A stretch of DNA of 35,709 nt from Rickettsiales bacterium. GTDB taxonomy: Bacteria > Pseudomonadota > Alphaproteobacteria > Rickettsiales > UBA8987. Shown here piece after piece: positions 17,147 through 24,692 of the stretch. The stretch covers positions 1 to 35,709 of the forward strand of contig JANQHP010000171.1 in NCBI GenBank assembly GCA_028282625.1, written 5' to 3'. The stretch's first letter is position 1. Each line of letters begins with the position of its first letter. The notes under the pieces were generated by a model, which made no database searches, was not told where the DNA came from, and saw only the letters and a program-made list of their open reading frames with translations. Made by a program: the position numbers and the translations under genes.

Positions 17147-17326
17147 ATGGCCCTAAAAAGGCACTATTCCCTTATAGCCGCCATCACACTCATCCCCCTA
17201 CTTTTAACAGGGTGCAGTACGGTCAAAGGGTTTTGGTGTAATATCACCGCCTGTCACCGTGAACAGAACATTGATTTGGAAAGACGCATGCCTGAAAACC
17301 AACCCTACCAAGGGCACAGCCATTGA
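17147..17326 (+). CDS. 59-residue lipoprotein
   Basis: This small gene has AAAGGA at 17135-17140, six bases before the ATG. It encodes a signal peptide with a textbook lipobox (LLLTGC, Cys23) and a 37-residue mature part. The mature part carries a second cysteine pair in FWCNITACHRE and a charged tail. A close C-x4-C or C-x5-C pair near the N-terminus also occurs in the preceding lipoprotein, so the two may belong together functionally. In size it resembles small lipoproteins such as VirB7 or entericidin, but nothing in the sequence proves such a link. Confidence 0.65.
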   Translation: MALKRHYSLIAAITLIPLLLTGCSTVKGFWCNITACHREQNIDLERRMPENQPYQGHSH

Positions 17327-17413
17327 TCCTAGGCTCTCCACCCTTGCCTACTAACAACATCTACCTGAATTTTGACCCATTTTTTATCACGTAACCTTAC
17401 ATAAGCTAGTCCG

Positions 17414-17767
17414 ATGGAACACTTAAAAGATATCTGCTACAATGAAGCTGGCCTTGTACCGGCGATTGCCCAGCGCCATGACACAGGCGAAGTCCTGATG
17501 ATGGCCTGGATGAACCAAGAATCGTTGGAAGAAACGGTCAAAAGCGGCAAAGTACATTACTGGTCCCGTTCCAGAAACAAACTATGGTGCAAGGGAGAAA
17601 CGTCTGGCAATACGCAGTCTCTCAAAGAGATTCGTGTGGATTGTGACCAAGATTGCATCCTGCTTCTGGTCGACCAAGCCGGCCCAGCCTGTCATACCAA
17701 TCGTCCCAACTGCTTTTTTTACAAACTCGAAGATAATGGATTTAAAATTATAAGCGATCCGGTATAA
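17414..17767 (+). CDS. hisI: Phosphoribosyl-AMP cyclohydrolase
   Basis: HisI opens the adenine ring of phosphoribosyl-AMP, the third step of histidine synthesis. The single-domain form (117 residues) shows VLMMAWMNQESLE, then YWSRSRNKLWCKGETSGN, the Mg-binding DCDQDC and the zinc-binding ACHTNRPNCFF. No phosphoribosyl-ATP pyrophosphatase domain is fused. No other his gene is in the window, so whether a complete histidine pathway exists cannot be judged here. The 87-base gap upstream shows no clear promoter. Confidence 0.95.
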   Translation: MEHLKDICYNEAGLVPAIAQRHDTGEVLMMAWMNQESLEETVKSGKVHYWSRSRNKLWCKGETSGNTQSLKEIRVDCDQDCILLLVDQAGPACHTNRPNCFFYKLEDNGFKIISDPV

Positions 17768-17811
17768 AGCAGCCCTTCACTCTAAAAGATGACAAAGCGG
17801 CTTGACAGCTG

Positions 17812-17963
17812 TGGTAGAATAAAAGAGTGCAGTTAGGCCAATAAAAAAACAAGAAACGAAGACAATATGTCCAAGTGAGCCTTAAGCCCGGTATAGGTGG
17901 TGGCTCAAGGCGAAAGTCTAGAAAGCTTTCGTTAGGCATCATTAAACATAAAAGGAGAGAACA
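17812..17963 (+). promoter_or_regulatory. metE promoter and structured leader (candidate cis-regulatory RNA)
   Basis: An extended -10 (TG-G-TAGAAT, 17812-17820) would start a leader of about 135 bases before metE. The leader can form TGAGCC/GGCTCA (17876-17881 with 17902-17907) or, exclusively, GCCTT/AAGGC (17879-17883 with 17907-17911). A following stem is CGAAAG/CTTTCG (17911-17916 with 17926-17931). Competing stems are what a switching leader would show. I could not match it to SAM-I, SAM-II or cobalamin riboswitch consensus features from memory. A strong AAGGAG (17952-17957) lies just after. An upstream TTGACA at 17802-17807 is at the wrong spacing to serve this -10. Confidence 0.4.
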
Positions 17964-20258
17964 ATGGTACAGTCAGCAAATTTAGGATTTCCACGTATTG
18001 GTGCGTTTCGTGAGTTGAAAAAAGCGCTGGAAGGTTTCTGGAAAGGCAAAATCTCAGAGGCAGAATTGGATGCAGAGGCGAAGCGTCTGCGTGCCGAACA
18101 CTGGCAATTGCAACGCGATGCCGGGCTGGAGGTCATTCCGTCCAACGATTTCTCGCTGTATGACCAAGTGCTGGATATGATCGCCACCGTGGGTGCTGTG
18201 CCCAAGCGCTATGGCTTTTCCAGCGGCAATGTAGACCGCACCACCTATTTCGCCATGGCACGTGGTCGCCAGGTGGAAGGCCAGGATGTGGTGGCGATGG
18301 AAATGTCAAAATGGTTCGACACCAACTACCACTATATTGTGCCGGAATTTGATAGCCAAACCCAGTTTGCGCTGTCTTCCACGAAAGCGGTGGATGAATA
18401 TAACGAAGCCAAGGCGCTGGGCATTGAAACCCGCCCGGTGTTGATTGGGCCAATCACCCTGCTGCTGCAGGGCAAAACGCGTGAGGAAGGCTTTGATGTA
18501 TTCAGCCTACTGCCTTCATTGCTGGCAGTCTATACCGAGCTGCTGGGCCAATTGGCCGCCGCCGGTGCGAAGGCGGTGCAGCTGGATGAGCCCTGCCTGG
18601 CGCTGGACCTGCCCGAAGGCGCAGCTGAAGCCTATCAAACCGCCTATGCGGAGCTTGCCAAAGCAGATGTAGAAATCACCACCACAACCTATTTTGATGG
18701 GCTGCGCGACAACACCGCGTTAGCGGCAAATCTGCCGGTGGCTGGGCTTCACATTGATCTGGTGCGTGCGCCGGAGCAGTTGGACGCCGTGCTTGCTGCC
18801 CTGCCGCAGAATAAAACCCTGTCGGTGGGTGTGATTAATGGCCGCAATATCTGGAAGGCGAATCTGGCCGAGGCGCTGGCTTTGGTAGAAAAAGCCGTCA
18901 GCGCGCTGGGGTCAGACCGTGTGCAGGTGGCACCAAGCTGCTCGTTGCTGCATAGCCCGGTGGATCTGGATAGTGAAACCAAGCTGGATGCCGAATTCAA
19001 AAACTGGCTGGCCTTTGCCAAGCAAAAACTGGCGGAAATCAAGCTGCTGGCCGATGCGGCCAACGGCAACAAAGATGCCGCCGCGTTTGAAGCCAATGCT
19101 GCCGCGGTTGAAAGCCGTAACACTTCCAGCCGTATTCATAACCCGGCAGTGAAGGAGCGTACCAGCAGCATCAATGAAAGCATGCTCAACCGCAACAGCG
19201 CCTTTGATGAGCGCATCAAGCTGCAAAAAGCACGGCTGGATCTGCCCTTGCTGCCCACCACCAGCATTGGTTCTTTCCCGCAAACCACCGAGATACGTCA
19301 GGCACGCGCCAAGTTCAAAAAAGGCGAACTCACGCGTGAGCAGTATGATGCCTTCTTGGAGCAAGAGACCGAACGCACCATCCGCAAGCAGGAAGAAATT
19401 GGCATGGATGTGCTGGTGCACGGCGAATTTGAGCGCAACGACATGGTGGAATATTTCGGTGAAAAGCTGGAAGGCTTTGCCTTCACCAAGTTCGGTTGGG
19501 TGCAGAGCTATGGCTCACGCTGCGTGAAGCCGCCGATCATCTTCGGCGATGTATCTCGCCCCGAAGCGATGACCGTGCGCTGGTCCGCTTTTGCCCAATC
19601 TAAAACCGACCGTCTGATGAAAGGCATGCTGACCGGCCCGGTCACCATTCTGCAATGGAGCTTCGTGCGTGACGATCAACCGCGCGAAACCACCTGTAAG
19701 CAGATTGCACTGGCCATTCGTGATGAGGTGGTGGATCTGGAAAAAGCCGGCATCAAGATCATCCAGATTGACGAAGCGGCCATGCGTGAAGGCCTGCCGC
19801 TGCGCAAGTCTGACTGGGAAGCCTATCTGAAATGGGCGGTGGATTCGTTCCGCATCACGGCCAGCGGCGTACAGGATGAAACCCAAATTCATACCCACAT
19901 GTGCTACAGTGAGTTTAACGACATCATTGGTGCGGTGGCGGATATGGATGCGGATGTGATTTCCATTGAAACCTCACGCTCTGCCATGGAACTGCTGGAC
20001 GCCTTTGTGGAATTCAAATACCCGAACGAGATCGGCCCGGGTGTCTATGATATTCATAGCCCGCGTATTCCAAAAGAAAGTGAGATGGTCACCTTGCTGA
20101 ACAAGGCGTTGGAAGTGCTCACGCCCGAGCAAACCTGGGTAAACCCGGATTGCGGCTTGAAAACCCGCGGTTGGGCAGAGGTGGAGCCAGCGCTTAAAGG
20201 CATGGTGAATGCCACCAAGGCCGTCCGCGCGACACTGGAGCAACGCCAGGCGAGCTAA
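17964..20258 (+). CDS. metE: Cobalamin-independent methionine synthase
   Basis: MetE transfers a methyl group from 5-methyltetrahydropteroyltri-glutamate to homocysteine. The two (beta/alpha)8 barrels are complete (764 residues). The N-terminal barrel starts with NLGFPRIGAFRELKKALE, and the C-terminal barrel starts with LPLLPTTSIGSFPQT. The zinc ligands His645 and Cys647 (THMCYSEF), Glu669 (SIETSRS) and Cys730 (NPDCGLKTR) are all there. It stands alone between a structured leader and a strong terminator, so it is probably a monocistronic, methionine-regulated unit. Its GC content and codon choice look richer than those of hisI and the lipoproteins, which may reflect high expression or transfer. 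Confidence 0.97.
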   Translation: MVQSANLGFPRIGAFRELKKALEGFWKGKISEAELDAEAKRLRAEHWQLQRDAGLEVIPSNDFSLYDQVLDMIATVGAVPKRYGFSSGNVDRTTYFAMARGRQVEGQDVVAMEMSKWFDTNYHYIVPEFDSQTQFALSSTKAVDEYNEAKALGIETRPVLIGPITLLLQGKTREEGFDVFSLLPSLLAVYTELLGQLAAAGAKAVQLDEPCLALDLPEGAAEAYQTAYAELAKADVEITTTTYFDGLRDNTALAANLPVAGLHIDLVRAPEQLDAVLAALPQNKTLSVGVINGRNIWKANLAEALALVEKAVSALGSDRVQVAPSCSLLHSPVDLDSETKLDAEFKNWLAFAKQKLAEIKLLADAANGNKDAAAFEANAAAVESRNTSSRIHNPAVKERTSSINESMLNRNSAFDERIKLQKARLDLPLLPTTSIGSFPQTTEIRQARAKFKKGELTREQYDAFLEQETERTIRKQEEIGMDVLVHGEFERNDMVEYFGEKLEGFAFTKFGWVQSYGSRCVKPPIIFGDVSRPEAMTVRWSAFAQSKTDRLMKGMLTGPVTILQWSFVRDDQPRETTCKQIALAIRDEVVDLEKAGIKIIQIDEAAMREGLPLRKSDWEAYLKWAVDSFRITASGVQDETQIHTHMCYSEFNDIIGAVADMDADVISIETSRSAMELLDAFVEFKYPNEIGPGVYDIHSPRIPKESEMVTLLNKALEVLTPEQTWVNPDCGLKTRGWAEVEPALKGMVNATKAVRATLEQRQAS

Positions 20259-20306
20259 AAGCCAACAAGCTAAGGTGCACACCTGATCATTGAAATAGTA
20301 CAAAAG

Positions 20307-20356
20307 CTCAACCTACAAGGCACCCAAGCCGTGCTTTGTAGGTTGGGATGTTTTTT
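20307..20356. terminator. Intrinsic terminator between metE and the convergent operon
   Basis: A 15-bp stem (20309-20323 with 20331-20345, one G-U pair), extended by two further pairs, closes a 7-base loop. Six Ts follow at 20351-20356 on the plus strand after a three-base spacer. On the minus strand the same hairpin is followed by a shorter TTTT, so it may also end the opposite operon. It lies 50 bases after the metE stop. Confidence 0.88.
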
Positions 20357-20370
20357 ACCTTATCCGCGTG

Positions 20371-20973
20371 TTATCCTATAGTCATAGTGCTACTGCCTGC
20401 TATACCACGTTCCCCCGGTTTTTGTGCACCACCCTCCAAAATAGCCCGCGCTGGGTTTTGTTGGTCTCTTATGTAAGAGTTAAGCGACTCCTGAAGGTTT
20501 TGCACGGACGCTGCGTCCACAAACCCCTTTTCTGCTAACTCTGAAAGCGTTTTCCACAGAGTGTTCACATCCTCTGGTGACTGCACCTCGATATATTGAA
20601 AGCTTACACTTCCATGATAAAGCCTATTTTTTTCTAGAAAATCAGCATGTTTCGTCCCTTGTGCAGACCCACCTGCAAAAAAGCTGTATGCAGGTGTGTG
20701 CTTACAAATACCTTTACTCTTTAATGTATCGGAAAGCGCTTCTGCACAGTCATCAAAATTTCCAGAAGGGCTTATTCTTGGCACGATTTCAATGGTAAAA
20801 TCTTTTTTAGTATTATTCTCGTTATCGTCATCGGAGCAAACAGCGCTTACCAAAACCGCACCAACCTGCTCACATTCAGTGCTAGTGAGCTGTGTAATAA
20901 AAACCCGCTCTAAGGTTGAATCACCGCCACGTGTTACCAGCAGTGTGTTAGTTCTAATTAGCTCCTCACTCAT
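20371..20973 (-). CDS. Unknown protein at the end of the beta-oxidation operon
   Basis: I do not recognise this 200-residue protein. It has no signal peptide or membrane segment and looks soluble, with an early mixed region (residues 8-70) containing a run of Asp/Asn/Glu. A cysteine-containing middle with AYSFFAGGSAQGTKHADF follows, then a helical part (about 125-170) and a Gly/Ser tail. It begins 3 bases after the stop of the dehydrogenase/hydratase gene, so it is surely co-transcribed, yet it has no family link to fatty-acid metabolism that I can see. Its base composition is more A/T-rich than the fad genes. The end faces the metE terminator. Confidence 0.7.
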   Translation of the reverse strand: MSEELIRTNTLLVTRGGDSTLERVFITQLTSTECEQVGAVLVSAVCSDDDNENNTKKDFTIEIVPRISPSGNFDDCAEALSDTLKSKGICKHTPAYSFFAGGSAQGTKHADFLEKNRLYHGSVSFQYIEVQSPEDVNTLWKTLSELAEKGFVDAASVQNLQESLNSYIRDQQNPARAILEGGAQKPGERGIAGSSTMTIG

Positions 20974-20976
20974 ATC

Positions 20977-23469
20977 CTAATTCCTCAATGGTTTTCCCGT
21001 TTCCAGCATATGTTCAATCCGCGCAAGTGTATCCGGGTGTTTTACCAGCTCCATAAACACGTCGCGCTCTAAATCCAGCATATCCTGTTCGCTCACCTCT
21101 TTCGTAATATCCGTTTCACCGCCGGAAAGCACTTGGCCCACCCCTTTGCTCACCACCACATCATGCTTGGTGGCCTTGCCGGATTTCTCGAAGCTGCGAA
21201 TCGCCATATCCAGCGCGGTGCGCGCGGTCTTTCCGGGTAAGTGAATGGTATGGGTGTGTGGCGGCACATAATCCTCCGCCAGCTCCAAACACAGCGCCTT
21301 GGCATCGGCCAGCACACGTTTGCGGTTCATCGTGATGCGTGAACGCTCGTTTAAAATCAGCATATCCTGCGCTTCTTCGGCCGATTTCGCCACGCGCGCG
21401 GTGGAAATATTCCGGAAGGCGGGCTCCAGCGCCGGCATGGTGTTGAGCGTTTTCACCGGTGAGAGAAAGCTGAACCAATGGCCGAATTTCGCGGCCAGCG
21501 CATCACTTTCCGCGCGCTTTTTCAGCTGGCGATAGATCATCTCCTTACAACCGCCCCAGCCCGGCACGATGCCTACGCCCACTTCCACCAAACCGGTATA
21601 AAGCTCCACATGCGCATTCACCGCGTCGCAATGCATCAGCATTTCGCAGCCGCCGCCCAGCGCCATGCCCGAAGGCGCTCCGACCACGGGAAACGGCGCA
21701 TATTTCAGCGCCATGTAAGCATCCTGCCCGGTTTTGATAATCTCCTCAATCTGCTTCCACGCGCCCACATTGGCCACAAAGAGCAGCAGGCCAATATTCG
21801 CACCCACGCAGAAATTATCCGCATCATTGCCAATGATCAGCCCTTTAAAATCCTTCTGTACCAACTCCACGGCCTGGTTCACCATCTCCAAGCTCATGAG
21901 GTCTAAGCTGTTCATTTTGCTGGTAAATTCCAGGCACAAGATGCCATCCCCTACATCCCACACAGAGGCGGAAGGATTCTTCAGCACCGGCTTCTTCCCG
22001 CGCTTTTTATCGGCCAGCATCCACGCATCTTCCGGCGTATGGATGGGCGCATAGTCTCCCGTCAAGGTCAGATAATGCGGTATATTCTTATCGCCGTCAT
22101 ACCGCGACTTGATCGCGGTATCCAGAGCCTCACCTTCAGCATCTGCCGTACTGGATCCCGTGGTCGAGCCACGGGATGACGCAGGGTCAACATATAATGT
22201 GCCATCCCCCGCCTTGGCGAGAATCTCCGGCACTGCCATGCCCTCTTTGGCCAACTTTTCGCTAAACCATTTGGTACCACTCATATCGTCCGCACCCAAG
22301 CGGTCAATCAGCTCAAACGGGCCATATTTCCAGTTATAGCCCAGCCGCATCGCTTCATCCACACGGGCAATGTCATCCGAAATCTCCGGCACCAGGCTGG
22401 CCGCATAGCTCAGCGTATCCTTAAGCACGGCCCAGGCATAGTGCCCGCCCGCATCCTCATGGGTCACCAAATCGCGCAAGCCGCCGCGCGCGGCCTCCAC
22501 ACTCGCAAGTTTTGGCTTCACAGATTTCGCATACTCACCCGTGGCAAGATTCTTCGATTCCTTCACCTTAGCCCCACCTTCGCGGTTTAAGCGGTAAAAC
22601 CCGCCCTTGCCTTTGCGGCCGGTATAGCCCTCTGCAATCATCTGCGTGACGATATCATGCTCATGATACACCTCAAAAAACCGGTCTTTTGGATCCAGCG
22701 TATCGGCGAAGGATTTCGCAATCAGCGGCAGCAAATCAATGCCAATCAAATCCATCAGCCCAAACACCCCGGTTTTGGGAATGCCGACAGGCTTGCCCAT
22801 CACGGCGTCTGCGGTTTCCACGTCCACACCCATTTCCAGCGCATGCTTCAGCGCGGCGGCCAGCCAGAACACACCAATGCGATTGGCGATGAAACCCGGC
22901 GTATCCTTACACTCCACCACACCTTTGCCGAGCTTCACATCACAAAAATTGCGGATATCCTCCAACGCATCCTTGCGCGTGTGTGCGCTACCCACCAGCT
23001 CCAACAGACGCATATAGCGCGGCGGGTTGAAGAAGTGGCTAATCAGAAAATCCTGCTTGAACGCATCACTCAAACCATTGGTCAGTGTGTTCAGTGGCAG
23101 GGTGGAAGTGTTGGAAGAGACCACCGAGCCTTTTTTGCGATGCGCCTCCAGCTTTTCATACAGGCTCTGCTTGATATCCAACCGTTCAATCACCGCTTCA
23201 ATAATCCAATCCACCTCGCCCAGTTTTGCCAGGTCATCTTCCAAATTGCACGGGGTAATCAACTTCGCACGGCGCTTATGGATCAGCGGTGCCGGGTCGG
23301 TTTTCAGCAGCGTTTCAATCGCACCTTTGGCGATTTCGCTGCGATCTTTCACGCCGTCTGGCACAATGTCAAACAGCAGCACCTGCGTGCCGGAATTGGC
23401 CACATGGGCGGCAATCGCCGCACCCATCACGCCACTGCCAATCACCGCAATTTTATCGATGTTTGTCAT
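20977..23469 (-). CDS. 3-hydroxyacyl-CoA dehydrogenase / enoyl-CoA hydratase, bifunctional
   Basis: This enzyme carries two steps of fatty-acid beta-oxidation. The NAD-binding Rossmann domain is first (IAVIGSGVMGAAIAAHVA, residues 8-25), with the dehydrogenase C-terminal domains after it. The crotonase domain lies in the C-terminal half, with oxyanion-hole text APSGMALGGGCEML and a Glu-bearing VEVGVGIVPGWGG. This order (dehydrogenase then hydratase) is that of FadN-type enzymes, opposite to E. coli FadB/FadJ, so no symbol is given. At 830 residues it is longer than usual. About 35 residues (428-462) in the linker between the halves are encoded by two palindromic repeats inserted in frame. Start and stop lie 2-3 bases from the flanking genes. 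Confidence 0.93.
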   Translation of the reverse strand: MTNIDKIAVIGSGVMGAAIAAHVANSGTQVLLFDIVPDGVKDRSEIAKGAIETLLKTDPAPLIHKRRAKLITPCNLEDDLAKLGEVDWIIEAVIERLDIKQSLYEKLEAHRKKGSVVSSNTSTLPLNTLTNGLSDAFKQDFLISHFFNPPRYMRLLELVGSAHTRKDALEDIRNFCDVKLGKGVVECKDTPGFIANRIGVFWLAAALKHALEMGVDVETADAVMGKPVGIPKTGVFGLMDLIGIDLLPLIAKSFADTLDPKDRFFEVYHEHDIVTQMIAEGYTGRKGKGGFYRLNREGGAKVKESKNLATGEYAKSVKPKLASVEAARGGLRDLVTHEDAGGHYAWAVLKDTLSYAASLVPEISDDIARVDEAMRLGYNWKYGPFELIDRLGADDMSGTKWFSEKLAKEGMAVPEILAKAGDGTLYVDPASSRGSTTGSSTADAEGEALDTAIKSRYDGDKNIPHYLTLTGDYAPIHTPEDAWMLADKKRGKKPVLKNPSASVWDVGDGILCLEFTSKMNSLDLMSLEMVNQAVELVQKDFKGLIIGNDADNFCVGANIGLLLFVANVGAWKQIEEIIKTGQDAYMALKYAPFPVVGAPSGMALGGGCEMLMHCDAVNAHVELYTGLVEVGVGIVPGWGGCKEMIYRQLKKRAESDALAAKFGHWFSFLSPVKTLNTMPALEPAFRNISTARVAKSAEEAQDMLILNERSRITMNRKRVLADAKALCLELAEDYVPPHTHTIHLPGKTARTALDMAIRSFEKSGKATKHDVVVSKGVGQVLSGGETDITKEVSEQDMLDLERDVFMELVKHPDTLARIEHMLETGKPLRN
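22096..22124 (-). repeat. Palindromic repeat element inside the dehydrogenase/hydratase gene, copy A
   Basis: On the minus strand the element reads TGG, a 9-base arm, TCAAG, the complementary 9-base arm, GAC. The arms are 22099-22107 and 22113-22121 and pair perfectly. It has exactly the layout of copy B, 27 bases away, but in the opposite orientation and with a different stem. The stem differences are compensated on both arms, showing that the fold rather than the sequence is kept. It is read through in frame as part of residues 428-462. Confidence 0.75.
22152..22180 (+). repeat. Palindromic repeat element inside the dehydrogenase/hydratase gene, copy B
   Basis: On the plus strand the element reads TGG, ATCCCGTGG, TCGAG, CCACGGGAT, GAC. 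It has 9-bp perfect arms at 22155-22163 and 22169-22177, and the loop differs from copy A by one base. The TGGAT-stem-ATGAC scaffold is familiar to me from interspersed repeats in Rickettsiales and other alphaproteobacteria (recollection, not a search). No further copies were noticed elsewhere in the window. Confidence 0.78.
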
Positions 23470-23471
23470 AC

Positions 23472-24689
23472 CTAGCCTCTTCCTCCAAAGCCTTGCCCAC
23501 CGCCGCGCTCTTGTTCGTGCTGCTCCGTAATTTTCTTGGCTAAATCCAGCATATCACTAAATGTTTGGTTTAAGTCAAAGTGATGGATTCCTTCTACTTT
23601 TTCAATCAACATCTTCATCCCGTCAACTAGCACAGTATTCTGCACCAACATACCAAGTTCATTCCAATCTTCCTGCAATTGCTTAAGGTTCCGCATGACC
23701 AGCTGAATACTTGTCTCCGCATGACCAAATGGGCCATGATCCCACTCAATCATATATTGGATGGATTCTGTATTTGCAAAATAAGGATCTTCCGTCATAT
23801 CGTCGGCCAGCTCCAACAAACTATCTGCCTCATCCTCGCTCAGATTTTCGGGCAGGTGATCATCCACTGCCTCATCTGAACATTTGGCTAACGTATTTAT
23901 CAATTTCAGCATCTTGAACAGGCCATGAAAGGCCCTATCCGCTCGCGCGGCCTGCAGCATCTCATCCACGCTTTTGTCACCACCAAAACGCTCTGCATAT
24001 GTTTTTGGTCCGTTATAAAGTGTCAACGCTTTGGATTTATTTACCACCCTTCCCGCTGCAGGCACAGGTTCCTCCACCACCGGCCCCACAATGTCTTCAC
24101 GCAGGGTGAGCAGCTTACCCACCACCGAGCCTATAGCTTCTTTATCCAGATTAATCTTCACATCGCGATGCTCAGCCGGCAATGTCTTCTTCACCTGAAA
24201 TTCAAAGGCATAAGCTGTTAATACTGGAAAAAAAGTTTTTTGAATTTCAGCCAATGCGTTTGCCATTTGTTCTCTTGAAACCGTTAATCGCGCCAAATTA
24301 TCTCTGGCCGTTTGATCCGCTTCTGCTGTATGGCCTTCGCCTAGAAAATACGGTGTTTCTTTGAGCATCGTTGCTAACGAACCCAAATAGTTTTCAACCT
24401 CAGCAACAGTATTATAAAAATATTCTATGGTATCAATAGCAGCAGTTTCTTTTTCATCTTCTTGCAAATGACCAGGACGGCTCATTATAATGTAATCTTT
24501 AAGTGTCTCCTTCCATTTTTCCAAATTCAGCGCCTCGTGCAATACACTAAAAAACAGGGTCAAATCCAAATCATCCCGCGCGGCTTTCAGGAGCGATGCT
24601 TCGCTCGGCGGACCAAACATCTCACTTAATGCCTTACTCGCCGCAGACCCCAAGGCTTGTTCTTCCACCTGATGCTCCTGCTCGGTCAT
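23472..24689 (-). CDS. Unknown helical protein inside the beta-oxidation operon, with internal duplication
   Basis: I do not recognise this 405-residue protein. It has no signal peptide or membrane segment and appears largely alpha-helical and acidic, with a Gly-rich C-terminal tail. The two halves look related. LLKAARDD (33-40) and MLQAARAD (244-251) open each half, KETPYF (110-115) and TEDPYF (299-304) follow, and each is succeeded by a long amphipathic helix. It sits between the thiolase and dehydrogenase genes with gaps of 3 and 2 bases, so co-expression is certain. It resembles no beta-oxidation enzyme, and its DNA is more A/T-rich than both neighbours. Confidence 0.72.
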   Translation of the reverse strand: MTEQEHQVEEQALGSAASKALSEMFGPPSEASLLKAARDDLDLTLFFSVLHEALNLEKWKETLKDYIIMSRPGHLQEDEKETAAIDTIEYFYNTVAEVENYLGSLATMLKETPYFLGEGHTAEADQTARDNLARLTVSREQMANALAEIQKTFFPVLTAYAFEFQVKKTLPAEHRDVKINLDKEAIGSVVGKLLTLREDIVGPVVEEPVPAAGRVVNKSKALTLYNGPKTYAERFGGDKSVDEMLQAARADRAFHGLFKMLKLINTLAKCSDEAVDDHLPENLSEDEADSLLELADDMTEDPYFANTESIQYMIEWDHGPFGHAETSIQLVMRNLKQLQEDWNELGMLVQNTVLVDGMKMLIEKVEGIHHFDLNQTFSDMLDLAKKITEQHEQERGGGQGFGGRG

Positions 24690-24692
24690 TCG

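Noticed and set aside
17802..17820. TTGACA with TAGAAT as a classical promoter before metE
   Set aside because: The two boxes are only 7 bases apart; the extended -10 alone is more plausible.
17869..17880. Short ATG frame in the metE leader as an attenuation peptide
   Set aside because: It encodes only three residues and has no methionine run or ribosome-binding site.
18749..19421. Long antisense frames inside metE (and similar ones inside ftsK, fadJ-like and hemW genes)
   Set aside because: These mirror codon bias of the real gene on the other strand and carry no recognisable motif or start signals.
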